Source of the DNA: Acinetobacter sp. XS-4
GTDB taxonomy: Bacteria > Pseudomonadota > Gammaproteobacteria > Pseudomonadales > Moraxellaceae
Direction: 5' to 3'
Assembly: GCF_023920705.1 (NCBI RefSeq)
Contig: NZ_CP094657.1
Coordinates: forward strand, 806,001 to 870,000
Length of the DNA stretch: 64,000 bases
A program made the translations under genes and the position numbers. Under the pieces are notes generated by a model. The model had not been told where the DNA came from, searched no databases, and was given only the letters and a program-made list of their open reading frames with translations. The stretch's first letter is position 1. The number at the start of each line of letters is the position of its first letter. Shown one piece after another: positions 1 through 11,406 of this stretch.

Positions 1-128
1 CTGACTATGTCACTACTCGTCAAATGGGTCCTTCAGCGAAAGGTTTACGCCTTGTACTGACGACGGCTGTCATTATTGCAGTGTTTGTGTACGCAATCTG
101 GGGCATCCAGATTTTCTGGGCGAATTGA
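1..128 (+). CDS. sdhD: Succinate dehydrogenase membrane anchor subunit, C-terminal end (partial)
   Basis: The frame starting at base 3 is open from the window edge to a TGA at 126-128 and gives about 41 residues. These contain a hydrophobic helix (LVLTTAVIIAVFVYAIWGI) and end in QIFWAN. That fits the last transmembrane helix of SdhD, which with SdhC anchors the SdhAB catalytic unit, binds haem b and forms the ubiquinone site. The 5' part lies outside the window. The gene ends 12 bases before sdhA, as expected for the sdhCDAB operon. The identity rests mainly on position and on the membrane helix, since the piece is too short for more. Confidence 0.85.
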   Translation, partial: DYVTTRQMGPSAKGLRLVLTTAVIIAVFVYAIWGIQIFWAN

Positions 129-140
129 TAGGAAGACATC

Positions 141-1976
141 ATGGGCGCGATAACCCCTAAAGAAGATTATTCAAATATTCAAAACCTCACTTTCGATGCA
201 GTTATCGTTGGTGGTGGTGGTTCTGGTATGCGTGCATCTTACCAACTTGCTCAAGCAGGTTTGAAGGTTGCAGTACTGACTAAAGTTTTCCCGACACGTT
301 CGCACACTGTAGCTGCTCAAGGTGGTATCGGTGCGTCGTTAGGTAATATGCAAGAAGATAACTGGCATTTCCATTTTTACGATACAGTAAAAGGTTCTGA
401 CTGGTTAGGTGACCAAGACGCAATTGAATTTATGTGTCGTGAAGCACCAAAAGTTGTGTATGAACTTGAACACATGGGTATGCCGTTTGACCGTAACGCT
501 GATGGTACAATTTACCAACGTCCGTTCGGTGGTCACTCTGCTAACTATGGCGATAAGCCAGTTCCACGTGCTTGTGCAGCTGCGGACCGTACAGGTCATG
601 CATTATTGCATACTCTTTATCAAAGCAACGTGAAAATGGGTACTCAATTCTTCGTTGAGTGGATCGCTCTTGATTTGATCCGTAACGAAGCTGGTGAGGT
701 TCTTGGTGTAACAGCGATTGACCAAGAAACTGGTAATATTTCAGTATTCCAAGCAAAAGCGACATTATTTGCTACGGGTGGTGCTGGTCGTGTTTACCGT
801 GCATCAACTAATGCTTATATCAATACTGGTGACGGTCTTGGTATGGCTGCTCGTGCTGGTATTCCATTGCAAGATATGGAATTCTGGCAATTCCACCCAA
901 CAGGTGTTGCCGGCGCTGGTGTTTTGTTGACAGAAGGTTGTCGTGGTGAAGGTGCAATCCTTCGTAATAAAGACGGCGAACCATTCATGGAACGTTATGC
1001 ACCGACTTTAAAAGACTTGGCTCCACGTGACTTCGTTTCACGCTCTATGGACCAAGAAATTAAAGAAGGTCGTGGTTGTGGTCCAAAAGGTGATTATATC
1101 TTACTTGATATGACTCACTTGGGTGCTGATACAATCATGAAGCGTTTACCATCTGTATTTGAGATTGGTAAAAAATTCGCGAACGTCGACATTACAAAAG
1201 AAGCGATTCCTGTAGTACCAACAATCCATTATCAAATGGGTGGTATTCCTACGAATATGCATGGTCAGGTATGTTTACCTGAAGTGGGTACAGATAACTA
1301 CACTAAACCTGTAAAAGGTTTCTATGCAATTGGCGAATGTTCTTGTGTATCAGTACATGGTGCAAACCGTTTAGGTACTAACTCACTTCTTGACTTGGTT
1401 GTATTTGGTAAAGCTGCTGGTGAGCACATTATCGATTACGTAACTAAGCATCACGGTGATGAATATGCACCTCTTCCAACAGATGTATTAGGGCAAACAC
1501 TGGCTCGCGTACGTAAGTTGGATGACTCAACTTCGGGTGAAAATGCTCAAGAAGTTGCTGATGCAATTCGTGATATCGTTCAAGATCACGCTGGTGTATT
1601 CCGTACTCAAGCATTGCTTGATAAGGGTGTTAAAGAGATTCTTGCTCTTGAGCCACGTGTGCGTAATATCCACTTGAAAGATAAATCTAGAGTATTTAAC
1701 ACTGCACGTGTTGAAGCGCTTGAAGTTGAAAACTTGTATGAAGTTGCAAAAGCAACTCTGATTTCAGCTGCTGCGCGTAAAGAGTGTCGTGGTGCGCATA
1801 CTGTAGTTGACTATGAATTACCAGCTGATCACCCAACTTATTCATACGGTCGCCGTGATGATGAGTGGATGAAACACACGTTATGGTATTCATCAGATAA
1901 CCGTTTGGAATATAAGCCAGTGCGCTTCAAACCGTTGACTGTTGATGCAATTCCGCCAGCACCACGTACATTCTAA
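141..1976 (+). CDS. sdhA: Succinate dehydrogenase flavoprotein subunit
   Basis: This is the 611-residue catalytic subunit of respiratory complex II. It oxidises succinate to fumarate and passes electrons to SdhB. The N-terminal Rossmann motif VIVGGGGSG (about residues 21-29) binds FAD. The segment RSHTVAAQGG places the histidine that carries covalent FAD at about residue 55. FHPTG, with a histidine near 252, and HGANRLGTNSLLDLVVFG supply the substrate-binding His and Arg positions typical of the family. Length is close to the roughly 590 residues of other SdhA proteins. The ATG at 141 follows an AGGAAG ribosome site. The gene sits 12 bases after sdhD and 14 bases before sdhB, so the operon is intact. 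Nothing is odd in the sequence. Confidence 0.98.
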   Translation: MGAITPKEDYSNIQNLTFDAVIVGGGGSGMRASYQLAQAGLKVAVLTKVFPTRSHTVAAQGGIGASLGNMQEDNWHFHFYDTVKGSDWLGDQDAIEFMCREAPKVVYELEHMGMPFDRNADGTIYQRPFGGHSANYGDKPVPRACAAADRTGHALLHTLYQSNVKMGTQFFVEWIALDLIRNEAGEVLGVTAIDQETGNISVFQAKATLFATGGAGRVYRASTNAYINTGDGLGMAARAGIPLQDMEFWQFHPTGVAGAGVLLTEGCRGEGAILRNKDGEPFMERYAPTLKDLAPRDFVSRSMDQEIKEGRGCGPKGDYILLDMTHLGADTIMKRLPSVFEIGKKFANVDITKEAIPVVPTIHYQMGGIPTNMHGQVCLPEVGTDNYTKPVKGFYAIGECSCVSVHGANRLGTNSLLDLVVFGKAAGEHIIDYVTKHHGDEYAPLPTDVLGQTLARVRKLDDSTSGENAQEVADAIRDIVQDHAGVFRTQALLDKGVKEILALEPRVRNIHLKDKSRVFNTARVEALEVENLYEVAKATLISAAARKECRGAHTVVDYELPADHPTYSYGRRDDEWMKHTLWYSSDNRLEYKPVRFKPLTVDAIPPAPRTF

Positions 1977-1990
1977 TCGGGAGTATAAAG

Positions 1991-2701
1991 ATGAGTAGAG
2001 GTACTCGTACATTCGAAATCTACCGCTATGATCCTGATAAGGATAAAGCGCCGTACATGCAAACTTTCAAGCTTGAATTGACTGATAAGCACCGTATGTT
2101 GCTTGATGCATTGCTTGCATTGAAAGTTCAAGACGAAACGTTAACATTCCGTCGCTCTTGCCGTGAAGGTATTTGTGGTTCAGATGGTGTGAATATCAAT
2201 GGTAAAAATGGTTTGGCTTGTTTAGAAAACCTGAACGATTTACCAGAGAAAATCGTAATTCGTCCATTACCTGGTTTGCCGGTAGTTAAAGATTTGGTTG
2301 TTGATATGAACCAATTCTATGATCAATATGACAAGATTCAGCCGTTCTTGATCAATAACCAGCCAGCTCCACCTAAAGAGCGTTTACAAACTCCAGAAGA
2401 GCGTGAACACTTAAATGGTTTGTATGAATGTATTCTTTGTGCATGTTGTTCAACTTCATGTCCATCATTCTGGTGGAACCCTGACAAGTTCTTGGGTCCT
2501 TCAGCATTGTTGAATGCATACCGTTTTATTATTGATTCTCGTGATACTGCTACTGCAGACCGTTTGTCTCGTCTTGACGATCCATTCAGTTTGTTCCGTT
2601 GTAAAGGTATCATGAACTGTGTGTCAGTATGTCCTAAAGGTCTAAACCCTACAAAAGCAATCGGTCATATCCGTAGCATGCTATTAGATCAAGCGGGTTA
2701 A
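1991..2701 (+). CDS. sdhB: Succinate dehydrogenase iron-sulfur subunit
   Basis: This 236-residue protein carries electrons from FAD in SdhA to ubiquinone through three iron-sulfur clusters. An N-terminal plant-type ferredoxin domain holds the 2Fe-2S ligands in SCREGICGSDGVNINGKNG followed by LAC. The C-terminal half has the 4Fe-4S and 3Fe-4S ligands in CILCACCSTSCPSFWWN and CKGIMNCVSVCPKGLNP. Length and motif order match the family (E. coli SdhB is 238). The GGGAGT ribosome site lies just before the ATG. It is the last gene of the sdhCDAB unit, with a strong terminator 17 bases after the stop. Confidence 0.98.
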   Translation: MSRGTRTFEIYRYDPDKDKAPYMQTFKLELTDKHRMLLDALLALKVQDETLTFRRSCREGICGSDGVNINGKNGLACLENLNDLPEKIVIRPLPGLPVVKDLVVDMNQFYDQYDKIQPFLINNQPAPPKERLQTPEEREHLNGLYECILCACCSTSCPSFWWNPDKFLGPSALLNAYRFIIDSRDTATADRLSRLDDPFSLFRCKGIMNCVSVCPKGLNPTKAIGHIRSMLLDQAG

Positions 2702-2717
2702 TTCTGCACAAATAGAG

Positions 2718-2747
2718 AACGCACATCCTTGATGTGCGTTTTTTTTT
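2718..2747 (+). terminator. Rho-independent terminator after sdhB
   Basis: A perfect 10-bp stem AACGCACATC / GATGTGCGTT with a CTT loop is followed by a run of T. It lies 17 bases after the sdhB stop and should separate sdhCDAB from sucA transcription. Confidence 0.93.
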
Positions 2748-3270
2748 AACTTTATAATGTAAACTTTAGACTTTGGTCGAAAAAAATGAGATTTTTATAT
2801 ATTGCACCATATATTAAAAGATAAAATCGCATATGTATTTCGCCAATTTATAGGTGGTATGTGTCAAAAAAATCAATCGTTTGTTAAGAACATGATACGA
2901 TTTGCCACAAAGTTATAGGTGAAAAAAGCGTATACTAGTGAAATTAATTTAAGCAGCACGATCTTAGATCTGTGCTTAATTTTTATGGTTAAAGTCATTT
3001 TAGAAAAGTTAATTTTAAAGTTAATTTTTCTAAAAAGATTTGCAAAAAATTGCTCGGTTTTAATCGAGTATAAGGTGAGTGATGATGCCATTGAGGGTGT
3101 TGTGATTCATTAATTACCTATGGAGTTTCCTCTCTAGGTAGTATGACGCCCCCTGGTCTTAACGACCTGTTGGGTAAGTAGTGCCTTTTTTACCAATTTG
3201 GCATTATGCATCATGGGTGTGCTTAAAAGGCAGCCTGTAATATTTTTTGCAATAGGAAATGGGTCCACAA
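2748..3270 (+). other. Long gene-free region and probable leader before sucA
   Basis: These about 520 bases carry no convincing gene. Two small opposing frames of 64 and 72 codons lack ribosome sites and resemble nothing I know. The first part (about 2750-3060) is very AT-rich and presumably holds the suc promoter, though I could not fix a clear -35/-10 pair. The last part (3115-3232) is rich in short inverted repeats and looks like a folded RNA leader, listed separately. Confidence 0.6.
3115..3232 (+). promoter_or_regulatory. Candidate structured RNA leader upstream of sucA
   Basis: Several nested or adjacent inverted repeats occur within 120 bases. TACCTA (3115-3120) pairs with TAGGTA (3135-3140). 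GGTC (3155-3158) pairs with GACC (3164-3167). TGCCTTTT (3182-3189) pairs with AAAAGGCA (3225-3232) and encloses a small CCAATTTGG hairpin. No T-run follows, so it is not a simple terminator. Structured RNA motifs have been predicted upstream of sucA in other proteobacteria (the sucA RNA motifs). Whether this is one of them is untested. Confidence 0.4.
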
Positions 3271-6111
3271 ATGCAAGAAGTTGCTGACGCATTGCGTCTT
3301 GACACTGAACTTTCCGCTGATAGTGCAGCGTATATTGAAGAACTTTACGAGCAGTACCTGTCTTCCCCAACCTCTGTAGCTGAGGACTGGCGCCAATATT
3401 TCGATAAATATCCAAAGGGTGACCAACCACACGGCGCTGTGCGTGAGCAATTCCTATTACTAGGACGTAATGCTAATCGTGTTCAACCTGTTGTACAAAG
3501 TACGGTAAGTACTGAGCATGAACGTCGTCAAATTGGCGTTTTACAACTTATTTCTGCTTATCGTAATCGCGGACATCAAAAAGCTAAGTTAGATCCATTA
3601 GGTCTTGCTAAGCGTGAAGATGTTCCTGATTTAGATCTTTCAGAACATGGTTTAACAAAATCAGATTTAGACACAGTATTCAACACAGGCAATCTTGAGA
3701 TTGGCAAAAGCGAAGCAACGCTTGCTGAAATGATTGAAGCAATGGAAGCAATCTATTGTGGTTCAATCGGTGTTGAATATATGCATATTGTGGACACTAA
3801 AGAAAAGCGTTGGATTCAACAACGTCTTGAAAGTGTTCGTGGTCAGCTTAATTTTACAAATGATCAAAAGAAAGGGTTCTTGGAGCGTTTAACCGCTGCA
3901 GAAGGGCTTGAAAAATACCTAGGTAATAAATACGTTGGTGCTAAACGCTTTGGTGTAGAAGGTGGTGAATCTTTTATCCCTATGGTGAATGAAATCATTC
4001 AACGTGCTGGTGCTGTTGGTTGTAAAGAAGTTGTTATTGGTATGCCACACCGTGGCCGTTTAAACCTTCTTGTTAATATTATGGGTAAAAACCCTGCAGA
4101 CTTGTTTGGCGAGTTTGAAGGTAAAGCTATTCATAAGAAAGGTTCTGGCGACGTTAAATATCATCAAGGTTTCTCAAGTAATGTAATGACTCAAGGTGGC
4201 GAAGTTCACTTGGCATTAGCATTTAACCCATCTCACTTGGAAATCGTTGGTCCTGTAGTTGAAGGTTCTGTGCGTGCACGTCAAGTGCGTCGTAGAGACA
4301 TCGGCGGTGATGATGTATTACCAGTCATTGTTCATGGTGATGCTGCATTTGCAGGTCAAGGTGTGAACATGGAAACTTTCCAGATGTCACAAACTCGTGG
4401 CTATACGGTTGGTGGTACTGTACACATTATCGTGAACAACCAAGTTGGCTTTACAACTTCTGATCCACGTGATGCGCGTTCTACTGAATATTGTACTGAC
4501 GTTGCAAAAATGATTCAGACGCCAATTTTCCATGTGAATGGCGATGATCCTGAAGCAGTAATCTTTGCTACTCAATTAGCACATGATTTCCGTCACGAAT
4601 TCCGTAAAGACGTTGTACTTGACTTGTTCTGTTACCGTCGTCGTGGTCATAACGAAGCGGATGAGCCGTCTGGTACACAACCATTGATGTATCAAGTGAT
4701 TGCTAAAAAAGCAACAACTCGTACACTCTATGCAGATCAACTTGTTCAAAACAAAGTAATTGATCGTGCTGAAGCAGACCAAATGGTTGAAGATTACCGT
4801 GCAGATTTAGAAGCCGGAAACCATGTGGCAAACGCTTTGGTACTTGAACCAAATACAAAAATGTTTGTTGATTGGACGCCTTATTTGGGCCATGACTATA
4901 CAGACGATTGGGATACTTCATTTGACTTAAATCGCTTAAAAGAATTAGGCGAGGGCATGAGCAAACTTCCGGAAGGATTTGTTATGCAGCGTCAGGTGCA
5001 AAAAGTTATTGAAGATCGTGTGAAAATGCAAACTGGTGAAACTGCATTGAACTGGGGTGCTGCTGAAACTTTAGCTTACGCAACCTTAATCGATGAAGAT
5101 TACCTTGTTCGTATTACTGGTGAAGACGTTGGGCGTGGTACCTTCTCGCACCGTCATGCAAAATTGCATAATCAGGTAGATGGTTCGACGTATATTCCAC
5201 TTTGCAATGTCAAAGAAAACCAGCCTCGTTTTGCGATTTACGACTCTTTATTATCTGAAGAAGCTGTTCTTGCATTTGAATATGGTTATGCAACTACAAT
5301 TCCTAAGAGTTTAATCATTTGGGAAGCGCAATTTGGTGACTTCGTAAACTGTGCTCAAGTTGTAATTGACCAGTTTATTGCTTCTGGCGAGACTAAATGG
5401 GAGCGAGTTTGTGGTTTAACAATGTTGTTACCACACGGTTTCGAAGGTCAAGGTCCAGAGCATTCATCAGCTCGTTTAGAACGTTTCTTACAGTTATGTG
5501 CTGAAGACAACATGCAAGTGATCACTCCAACGACACCTGCGCAGATTTTCCATGCATTACGTCGTCAAGCTGTACGCCCAATTCGTAAGCCATTGATCGT
5601 AATGTCACCGAAATCTTTACTTCGTCATAAACTTGCAACTTCTACTTTAGAAGAGCTTGCAAATGGTTCATTCCAAACTGTAATTGATGAAGTTGATCAA
5701 ATTAACAAGTCGGATGTAACTCGTCTTGTACTTTGTGGTGGTAAAGTTTATTACGACTTACTCGAAAAACGTCGTGAACAAAACTTAACTAACGTCGCAA
5801 TTGTACGTATTGAACAGTTATATCCATACCCAGAACAACGTCTTGCGGAAATCTTGGCTGCATATCCAAACGTGAAAGAACTTGTTTGGACACAAGAAGA
5901 GCCGAAGAACCAAGGCGCTTGGTTATTTATCGCACCGCGTTTATACGACGATATCTTAAAATCTGGCAAACAAATCCGTATCAGTTTTGCAGGTCGTGAA
6001 GCTTCTGCTGCACCAGCTTGTGGCTCACCGTACTTGCATGCAAAACAACAAGCTCAGCTAATTAATGATGCATTGGCAATCGAAGCTGAACAATCAGGAG
6101 ATTCTCAATAA
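3271..6111 (+). CDS. sucA: 2-oxoglutarate dehydrogenase E1 component
   Basis: This is the thiamine-diphosphate-dependent E1 subunit of the 2-oxoglutarate dehydrogenase complex. It decarboxylates 2-oxoglutarate and passes the succinyl group to the lipoyl arm of SucB. From this start it is 946 residues (E. coli 933). An N-terminal segment ending in [13 protein letters not shown] is the E2-docking part of family members. [23 protein letters not shown] and the following [18 protein letters not shown] are the ThDP/Mg region. The C-terminal transketolase-like domain contains [20 protein letters not shown]. Two ATGs compete. The one at 3259 has AGGA only one base away, too close to work well, so I prefer the ATG at 3271. 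The stop overlaps the sucB ATG by one base. Confidence 0.96.
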   Translation: MQEVADALRLDTELSADSAAYIEELYEQYLSSPTSVAEDWRQYFDKYPKGDQPHGAVREQFLLLGRNANRVQPVVQSTVSTEHERRQIGVLQLISAYRNRGHQKAKLDPLGLAKREDVPDLDLSEHGLTKSDLDTVFNTGNLEIGKSEATLAEMIEAMEAIYCGSIGVEYMHIVDTKEKRWIQQRLESVRGQLNFTNDQKKGFLERLTAAEGLEKYLGNKYVGAKRFGVEGGESFIPMVNEIIQRAGAVGCKEVVIGMPHRGRLNLLVNIMGKNPADLFGEFEGKAIHKKGSGDVKYHQGFSSNVMTQGGEVHLALAFNPSHLEIVGPVVEGSVRARQVRRRDIGGDDVLPVIVHGDAAFAGQGVNMETFQMSQTRGYTVGGTVHIIVNNQVGFTTSDPRDARSTEYCTDVAKMIQTPIFHVNGDDPEAVIFATQLAHDFRHEFRKDVVLDLFCYRRRGHNEADEPSGTQPLMYQVIAKKATTRTLYADQLVQNKVIDRAEADQMVEDYRADLEAGNHVANALVLEPNTKMFVDWTPYLGHDYTDDWDTSFDLNRLKELGEGMSKLPEGFVMQRQVQKVIEDRVKMQTGETALNWGAAETLAYATLIDEDYLVRITGEDVGRGTFSHRHAKLHNQVDGSTYIPLCNVKENQPRFAIYDSLLSEEAVLAFEYGYATTIPKSLIIWEAQFGDFVNCAQVVIDQFIASGETKWERVCGLTMLLPHGFEGQGPEHSSARLERFLQLCAEDNMQVITPTTPAQIFHALRRQAVRPIRKPLIVMSPKSLLRHKLATSTLEELANGSFQTVIDEVDQINKSDVTRLVLCGGKVYYDLLEKRREQNLTNVAIVRIEQLYPYPEQRLAEILAAYPNVKELVWTQEEPKNQGAWLFIAPRLYDDILKSGKQIRISFAGREASAAPACGSPYLHAKQQAQLINDALAIEAEQSGDSQ

Positions 6112-7301
6112 TGGCAACCGAAATTAAAGCACCGGTATTCCCAGAGTCTGTTGCAGATGGAACCATCGCAACTTGGCATAAAAAGGTGGGTGAACCTGTA
6201 TCACGTGATGAAGTGATCTGTGATATTGAAACCGACAAAGTTGTTTTAGAAGTGGTTGCTCCTGCAGATGGTAGCTTAGTTGCAATCATTAAAGGTGAAG
6301 GCGATACAGTTCTTTCTGACGAAGTGATTGCTCAGTTTGAAGCTGGTGCTGGTGCAGCTGCTGCTCCTGCAGTAGAGCAAGCAGTTGCTCAAACTCAAGC
6401 TGGTGCAGCTCCTGTTGTTGAGCGCACTGAAGCTGTATCTGGTCAAGCTCCTGCAGTTCGTAAAGCTTTGTCTGAAACTGGTATTGCTGCTGCTGACGTA
6501 CAAGGTACTGGTCGTGGTGGTCGTATCACTAAAGAAGATGTGACTAATCATCAAGCTAAACCAGCTGCTAACGTTACTCCGTTAAGCGTAGCTGTTGGTG
6601 AGCGTATCGAAAAACGCGTTCCAATGACTCGTTTACGTAAGCGTGTAGCTGAGCGTCTTCTTTCTGCAACTCAAGAAACTGCAATGTTAACTACATTTAA
6701 CGAAGTTAACATGAAGCCAATCATGGAATTGCGTAAGCAATATAAAGATGCGTTTGAAAAACGCCATGGTGCTCGTTTGGGCTTCATGTCATTCTTTGTT
6801 AAAGCTGTAACTGAAGCACTTAAACGCTATCCTGCGGTAAATGCTTCAATTGATGGCGACGATATTGTTTATCACGGTTACTATGACATCGGTGTTGCAG
6901 TATCTTCTGATCGTGGTCTTGTTGTACCAGTATTACGTGATACTGATCGTATGAGCTATGCAGAAGTTGAAGCAGGTATTGGTGCTTATGCTGCTAAAGC
7001 GCGTGATGGTAAATTATCTATCGAAGAAATGACTGGTGGTACTTTCACTATTACTAACGGTGGTACTTTCGGTTCATTACTTTCAACTCCAATTTTGAAT
7101 CAGCCGCAAACTGGTATCTTGGGTATGCACAAAATCCAAGAGCGTCCTATGGCTGTAAATGGTCAAGTTGAAATCTTGCCAATGATGTATTTAGCGCTTT
7201 CTTATGACCACCGTATGATCGATGGTAAAGAAGCAGTAGGTTTCTTGGTAGCAATCAAAGAATTGTTGGAAGAGCCAGCTAAACTCATCCTTGATCTTTA
7301 A
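6111..7301 (+). CDS. sucB: 2-oxoglutarate dehydrogenase E2, dihydrolipoyl succinyltransferase
   Basis: This 396-residue core subunit takes the succinyl group from E1 on its lipoyl arm and transfers it to CoA. Domains in order are: one lipoyl domain (about 1-77) with the lipoylated lysine near residue 43 in ETDKVVLEV; an Ala/Pro/Glu-rich flexible linker (about 80-115); a peripheral-subunit-binding domain (about 117-155, [10 protein letters not shown] to [11 protein letters not shown]); and the catalytic acyltransferase domain ending with the active-site motif [13 protein letters not shown]. It overlaps sucA by one base and has AGGAG upstream, so translation is probably coupled. A hairpin separates it from lpd. 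Confidence 0.97.
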   Translation: MATEIKAPVFPESVADGTIATWHKKVGEPVSRDEVICDIETDKVVLEVVAPADGSLVAIIKGEGDTVLSDEVIAQFEAGAGAAAAPAVEQAVAQTQAGAAPVVERTEAVSGQAPAVRKALSETGIAAADVQGTGRGGRITKEDVTNHQAKPAANVTPLSVAVGERIEKRVPMTRLRKRVAERLLSATQETAMLTTFNEVNMKPIMELRKQYKDAFEKRHGARLGFMSFFVKAVTEALKRYPAVNASIDGDDIVYHGYYDIGVAVSSDRGLVVPVLRDTDRMSYAEVEAGIGAYAAKARDGKLSIEEMTGGTFTITNGGTFGSLLSTPILNQPQTGILGMHKIQERPMAVNGQVEILPMMYLALSYDHRMIDGKEAVGFLVAIKELLEEPAKLILDL

Positions 7302-7319
7302 TTTCTTCGAATAATATTA

Positions 7320-7346
7320 CCGAGATAGAGTGATCCTCTATCTCGG
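7320..7346 (+). other. Perfect 11-bp hairpin between sucB and lpd
   Basis: CCGAGATAGAG (7320-7330) and CTCTATCTCGG (7336-7346) are perfectly complementary around a TGATC loop. There is no T-run, so it is unlikely to terminate. It may stabilise the sucAB message or be a processing site within the operon. It ends 16 bases before the lpd ATG. Confidence 0.7.
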
Positions 7347-7359
7347 ACCATGGAGATAA

Positions 7360-8796
<1,437 letters not shown>

Positions 8797-8799
8797 AAT

Positions 8800-8824
8800 A
8801 AAGAGCGGTTCTCCGCTCTTTTTC
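8800..8824 (+). terminator. Rho-independent terminator between lpd and sucC
   Basis: AAAGAGCGG and CCGCTCTTT form a 9-bp stem around TTCT, directly followed by more T. It starts 4 bases after the lpd stop. It should reduce read-through into sucCD, which implies differential expression or a separate promoter for sucCD. Confidence 0.88.
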
Positions 8825-8873
8825 ACATTTGATGGTGTGATTAAAAAAACATCAAGGTGATAGAGGTAGACAG

Positions 8874-8911
8874 CAATTTGCATATACAACATGAGAATGT
8901 TGCGCAAATTG
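8874..8911 (+). promoter_or_regulatory. Candidate structured leader upstream of sucC
   Basis: Two stacked stems form one hairpin. The outer CAATTTGC (8874-8881) pairs with GCAAATTG (8904-8911). The inner CAACAT (8887-8892) pairs with ATGTTG (8897-8902) around a GAGA tetraloop. It lies 32 bases before the sucC ATG and has no T-run. A conserved sucC leader RNA has been predicted in some gammaproteobacteria. I cannot tell from sequence alone whether this is a member. Confidence 0.5.
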
Positions 8912-8943
8912 AAGACAACAAACAAAGTTAAGTAGGTAACTAA

Positions 8944-10110
8944 ATGAACTTACATGAGTATCAAGCTAAAGCGTTATTGAAAGAATATGGTATGCCGGTA
9001 CAAGAAGGTATCTTGGCAACCAATGCAGACGAAGCAGTTGCTGCATTCGAACAGCTTGGTGGTAAATTCGCGGTAATGAAAGCGCAAGTTCATGCTGGTG
9101 GCCGTGGTAAGGCTGGTGGCGTTAAAGTTGCAAAATCAAAAGAAGACGTTATCGAATTCGCTAACAACATCATTGGTACTCGTTTAGTAACGTATCAAAC
9201 AGATGCAAATGGTCAACCAGTAAACAGCATTATTGTTGCTGAAGACGTATACCCAGTTGAGCGTGAGCTTTACTTGGGCGCGGTTGTAGACCGTTCTAGC
9301 CGTCGCATTACTTTCATGGCTTCTACAGAAGGTGGTGTAGAAATCGAGAAAGTTGCAGAAGAAACTCCAGAAAAAATTATCAAAGTTGAAGTTGATCCAT
9401 TAGTTGGCTTACAACCATTCCAAGCGCGCGAAGTTGCGTTTGCTTTAGGTTTGAAAGACAAGCAAATCAGCCAATTTGTTAAAATCATGGCTGCTGCTTA
9501 CCAAGCATTTGTAGAAAATGACTTTGCATTATTCGAAATTAACCCACTTTCAGTTCGTGAAAATGGCGATATTTTATGTGTAGATGCAAAAGTTGGTATC
9601 GACTCTAACGCGCTTTACCGTTTACCTAAAGTTGCTGCTTTACGTGATAAATCTCAAGAGAATGAGCGTGAATTAAAAGCATCTGAATTCGATCTTAACT
9701 ATGTTGCTTTAGAAGGTAACATCGGTTGTATGGTTAACGGTGCTGGTCTTGCAATGGCAACTATGGACATCATTAAACTTTATGGTGGTCAGCCTGCAAA
9801 CTTCCTTGACGTTGGTGGCGGTGCTACTAAAGAGCGCGTAATCGAAGCGTTCAAAATCATCCTTGCTGATACATCTGTACAAGGTGTTTTAATTAACATC
9901 TTCGGTGGTATCGTACGTTGTGACATGATTGCTGAAGCAATTATTGCAGCGGTTCAAGAAGTAAACGTAACTGTTCCAGTTGTTGTTCGTTTAGAAGGTA
10001 ACAACGCTGAGTTAGGTGCTAAATTACTTGATGAATCTGGTTTGAAATTAATTTCTGCGAACGGCTTGTCTGATGCCGCAGAAAAAGTTGTAGCTGCAGT
10101 TAAAGCGTAA
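8944..10110 (+). CDS. sucC: Succinyl-CoA synthetase beta subunit
   Basis: This 388-residue subunit binds nucleotide and, with SucD, converts succinyl-CoA plus ADP/GDP and phosphate to succinate, CoA and ATP/GTP. The N-terminal ATP-grasp domain starts MNLHEYQAK and contains [16 protein letters not shown] (about residues 46-61), the phosphate-binding lysine/glycine region. The C-terminal CoA-ligase domain contains [22 protein letters not shown] and [11 protein letters not shown]. Length equals the E. coli protein. It is separated from lpd by a terminator and a hairpin, and from sucD by 14 bases. No anomalies. Confidence 0.98.
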   Translation: MNLHEYQAKALLKEYGMPVQEGILATNADEAVAAFEQLGGKFAVMKAQVHAGGRGKAGGVKVAKSKEDVIEFANNIIGTRLVTYQTDANGQPVNSIIVAEDVYPVERELYLGAVVDRSSRRITFMASTEGGVEIEKVAEETPEKIIKVEVDPLVGLQPFQAREVAFALGLKDKQISQFVKIMAAAYQAFVENDFALFEINPLSVRENGDILCVDAKVGIDSNALYRLPKVAALRDKSQENERELKASEFDLNYVALEGNIGCMVNGAGLAMATMDIIKLYGGQPANFLDVGGGATKERVIEAFKIILADTSVQGVLINIFGGIVRCDMIAEAIIAAVQEVNVTVPVVVRLEGNNAELGAKLLDESGLKLISANGLSDAAEKVVAAVKA

Positions 10111-10124
10111 GGGGAGTATCAATC

Positions 10125-11015
10125 ATGAGCGTATTAATTAATAAAGACACTAAAGTATTGGTACAAGGTTTTACTGGTAAAAACGGTACTTTCCACTCTG
10201 CACAAGCTTTAGACTACGGTACAAAAGTTGTTGGTGGTGTTACTCCAGGTAAAGGTGGTACTACTCACCTTGACCTACCAGTATTCAACACAATGAAAGA
10301 AGCTGTACGTGAAACAAATGCAGATGCATCTGTAATTTATGTACCAGCTCCATTCGTTTTAGACTCTATCGTTGAAGCGGTTGATTCAGGTGTTGGCCTA
10401 ATCGTTGTGATCACTGAAGGTGTTCCAACAATTGACATGCTTAAAGCAAAACGCTATTTAGAAACTAACGGTAACGGTACTCGTTTAGTTGGTCCTAACT
10501 GCCCAGGCGTGATCACTCCAGGTGAATGTAAGATTGGTATTATGCCTGGTCACATTCACCAACCAGGTCGTATTGGTATCATCTCACGTTCAGGTACATT
10601 GACTTATGAAGCTGTTGCTCAAACAACTAAGCTTGGTTTAGGTCAGTCTACTTGTATCGGTATTGGTGGTGACCCAATCCCAGGTATGAACCAAATTGAA
10701 GCTCTTCAATTGTTCCAAGATGATCCAGATACTGATGCAATCATCATGATCGGTGAGATCGGTGGTACAGCGGAAGAAGAAGCTGCTGAATTCATCAAAT
10801 CTAACGTGACTAAGCCTGTAGTAGGTTACATTGCTGGTGTAACTGCACCTAAAGGCAAGCGTATGGGTCACGCTGGTGCGATCATTTCTGGTGGTCAAGG
10901 TACTGCTGAAGAGAAATTCGCTGCATTTGAACGCGCGGGAATGGCTTACACTCGTAGCCCAGCTGAGCTTGGTTCAACAATGTTGCAAGTTTTAAAAGAG
11001 AAAGGTTTAGCTTAA
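10125..11015 (+). CDS. sucD: Succinyl-CoA synthetase alpha subunit
   Basis: This 296-residue subunit binds CoA and carries the phosphohistidine intermediate. The N-terminal Rossmann CoA-binding domain has [13 protein letters not shown] and [10 protein letters not shown]. The C-terminal ligase domain has [20 protein letters not shown] and [14 protein letters not shown], whose histidine (about residue 249) is the phosphorylated residue in the family. A GGGGAG ribosome site precedes the ATG. It is the last gene of the TCA block, with a strong terminator 19 bases after the stop. Confidence 0.98.
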   Translation: MSVLINKDTKVLVQGFTGKNGTFHSAQALDYGTKVVGGVTPGKGGTTHLDLPVFNTMKEAVRETNADASVIYVPAPFVLDSIVEAVDSGVGLIVVITEGVPTIDMLKAKRYLETNGNGTRLVGPNCPGVITPGECKIGIMPGHIHQPGRIGIISRSGTLTYEAVAQTTKLGLGQSTCIGIGGDPIPGMNQIEALQLFQDDPDTDAIIMIGEIGGTAEEEAAEFIKSNVTKPVVGYIAGVTAPKGKRMGHAGAIISGGQGTAEEKFAAFERAGMAYTRSPAELGSTMLQVLKEKGLA

Positions 11016-11034
11016 TCGCTTTATCTTGAATCTT

Positions 11035-11072
11035 AAAAAACACCGCATCTGAAAATGATGCGGTGTTTTTTT
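11035..11072 (+). terminator. Terminator after sucD
   Basis: CACCGCATC (11041-11049) and GATGCGGTG (11057-11065) form a 9-bp stem. It is flanked by an A-run on the left and a T-run on the right, so it may work on both strands. Confidence 0.93.
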
Positions 11073-11368
11073 ATCTATTAAATAAAAATAAGTAATCAAA
11101 AAATAAAATATTTAAGCAAAAAAATACGTAATGATTGGGGTGATCATTACGTAGAACAACGAATCTGTAAAAACAGTTTCGGTTTAAGGAGAAATGTCGT
11201 GAGGTTCATATCATGTAACCTACATGATCAATAATAGAGATAGTTAAGAAATTCTTCATCGCTATTAGCGTTAATAAGTGTTACTTCACGTTAATAGGGT
11301 AAAAGCATGTGAATAGTCGTCAATACATTAGTAATTCTAAAAAATTATGTTATGAATAAAATAAGCAT
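11073..11368. other. Gene-free gap between convergent sucD and trpS, with an 11-bp inverted repeat
   Basis: There is no coding frame worth reporting. The one notable element is a perfect inverted repeat TACGTAATGAT (11125-11135) / ATCATTACGTA (11143-11153) around TGGGGTG. It is followed by a small CTGT-AAAA-ACAG hairpin near 11165-11176. No T-run follows either. Since both flanking genes already have their own terminators, the purpose of this repeat is unexplained. Confidence 0.6.
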
Positions 11369-11393
11369 AAAAAAAAGCCCCGAAGAGCTTTTA
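11369..11393 (-). terminator. Terminator after trpS
   Basis: Read on the minus strand, AAAGCTC and GGGCTTT form a 7-bp stem (one G-U) around a TTCG tetraloop, then a T-run. It lies 14 bases past the trpS stop. Confidence 0.88.
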
Positions 11394-11406
11394 GTTTTTT
11401 AAGGAA

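Noticed and set aside
2873..3113. Two small opposing frames of 72 and 64 codons upstream of sucA
   Set aside because: They lie in AT-rich DNA, have no ribosome sites and no recognisable product, and overlap each other.
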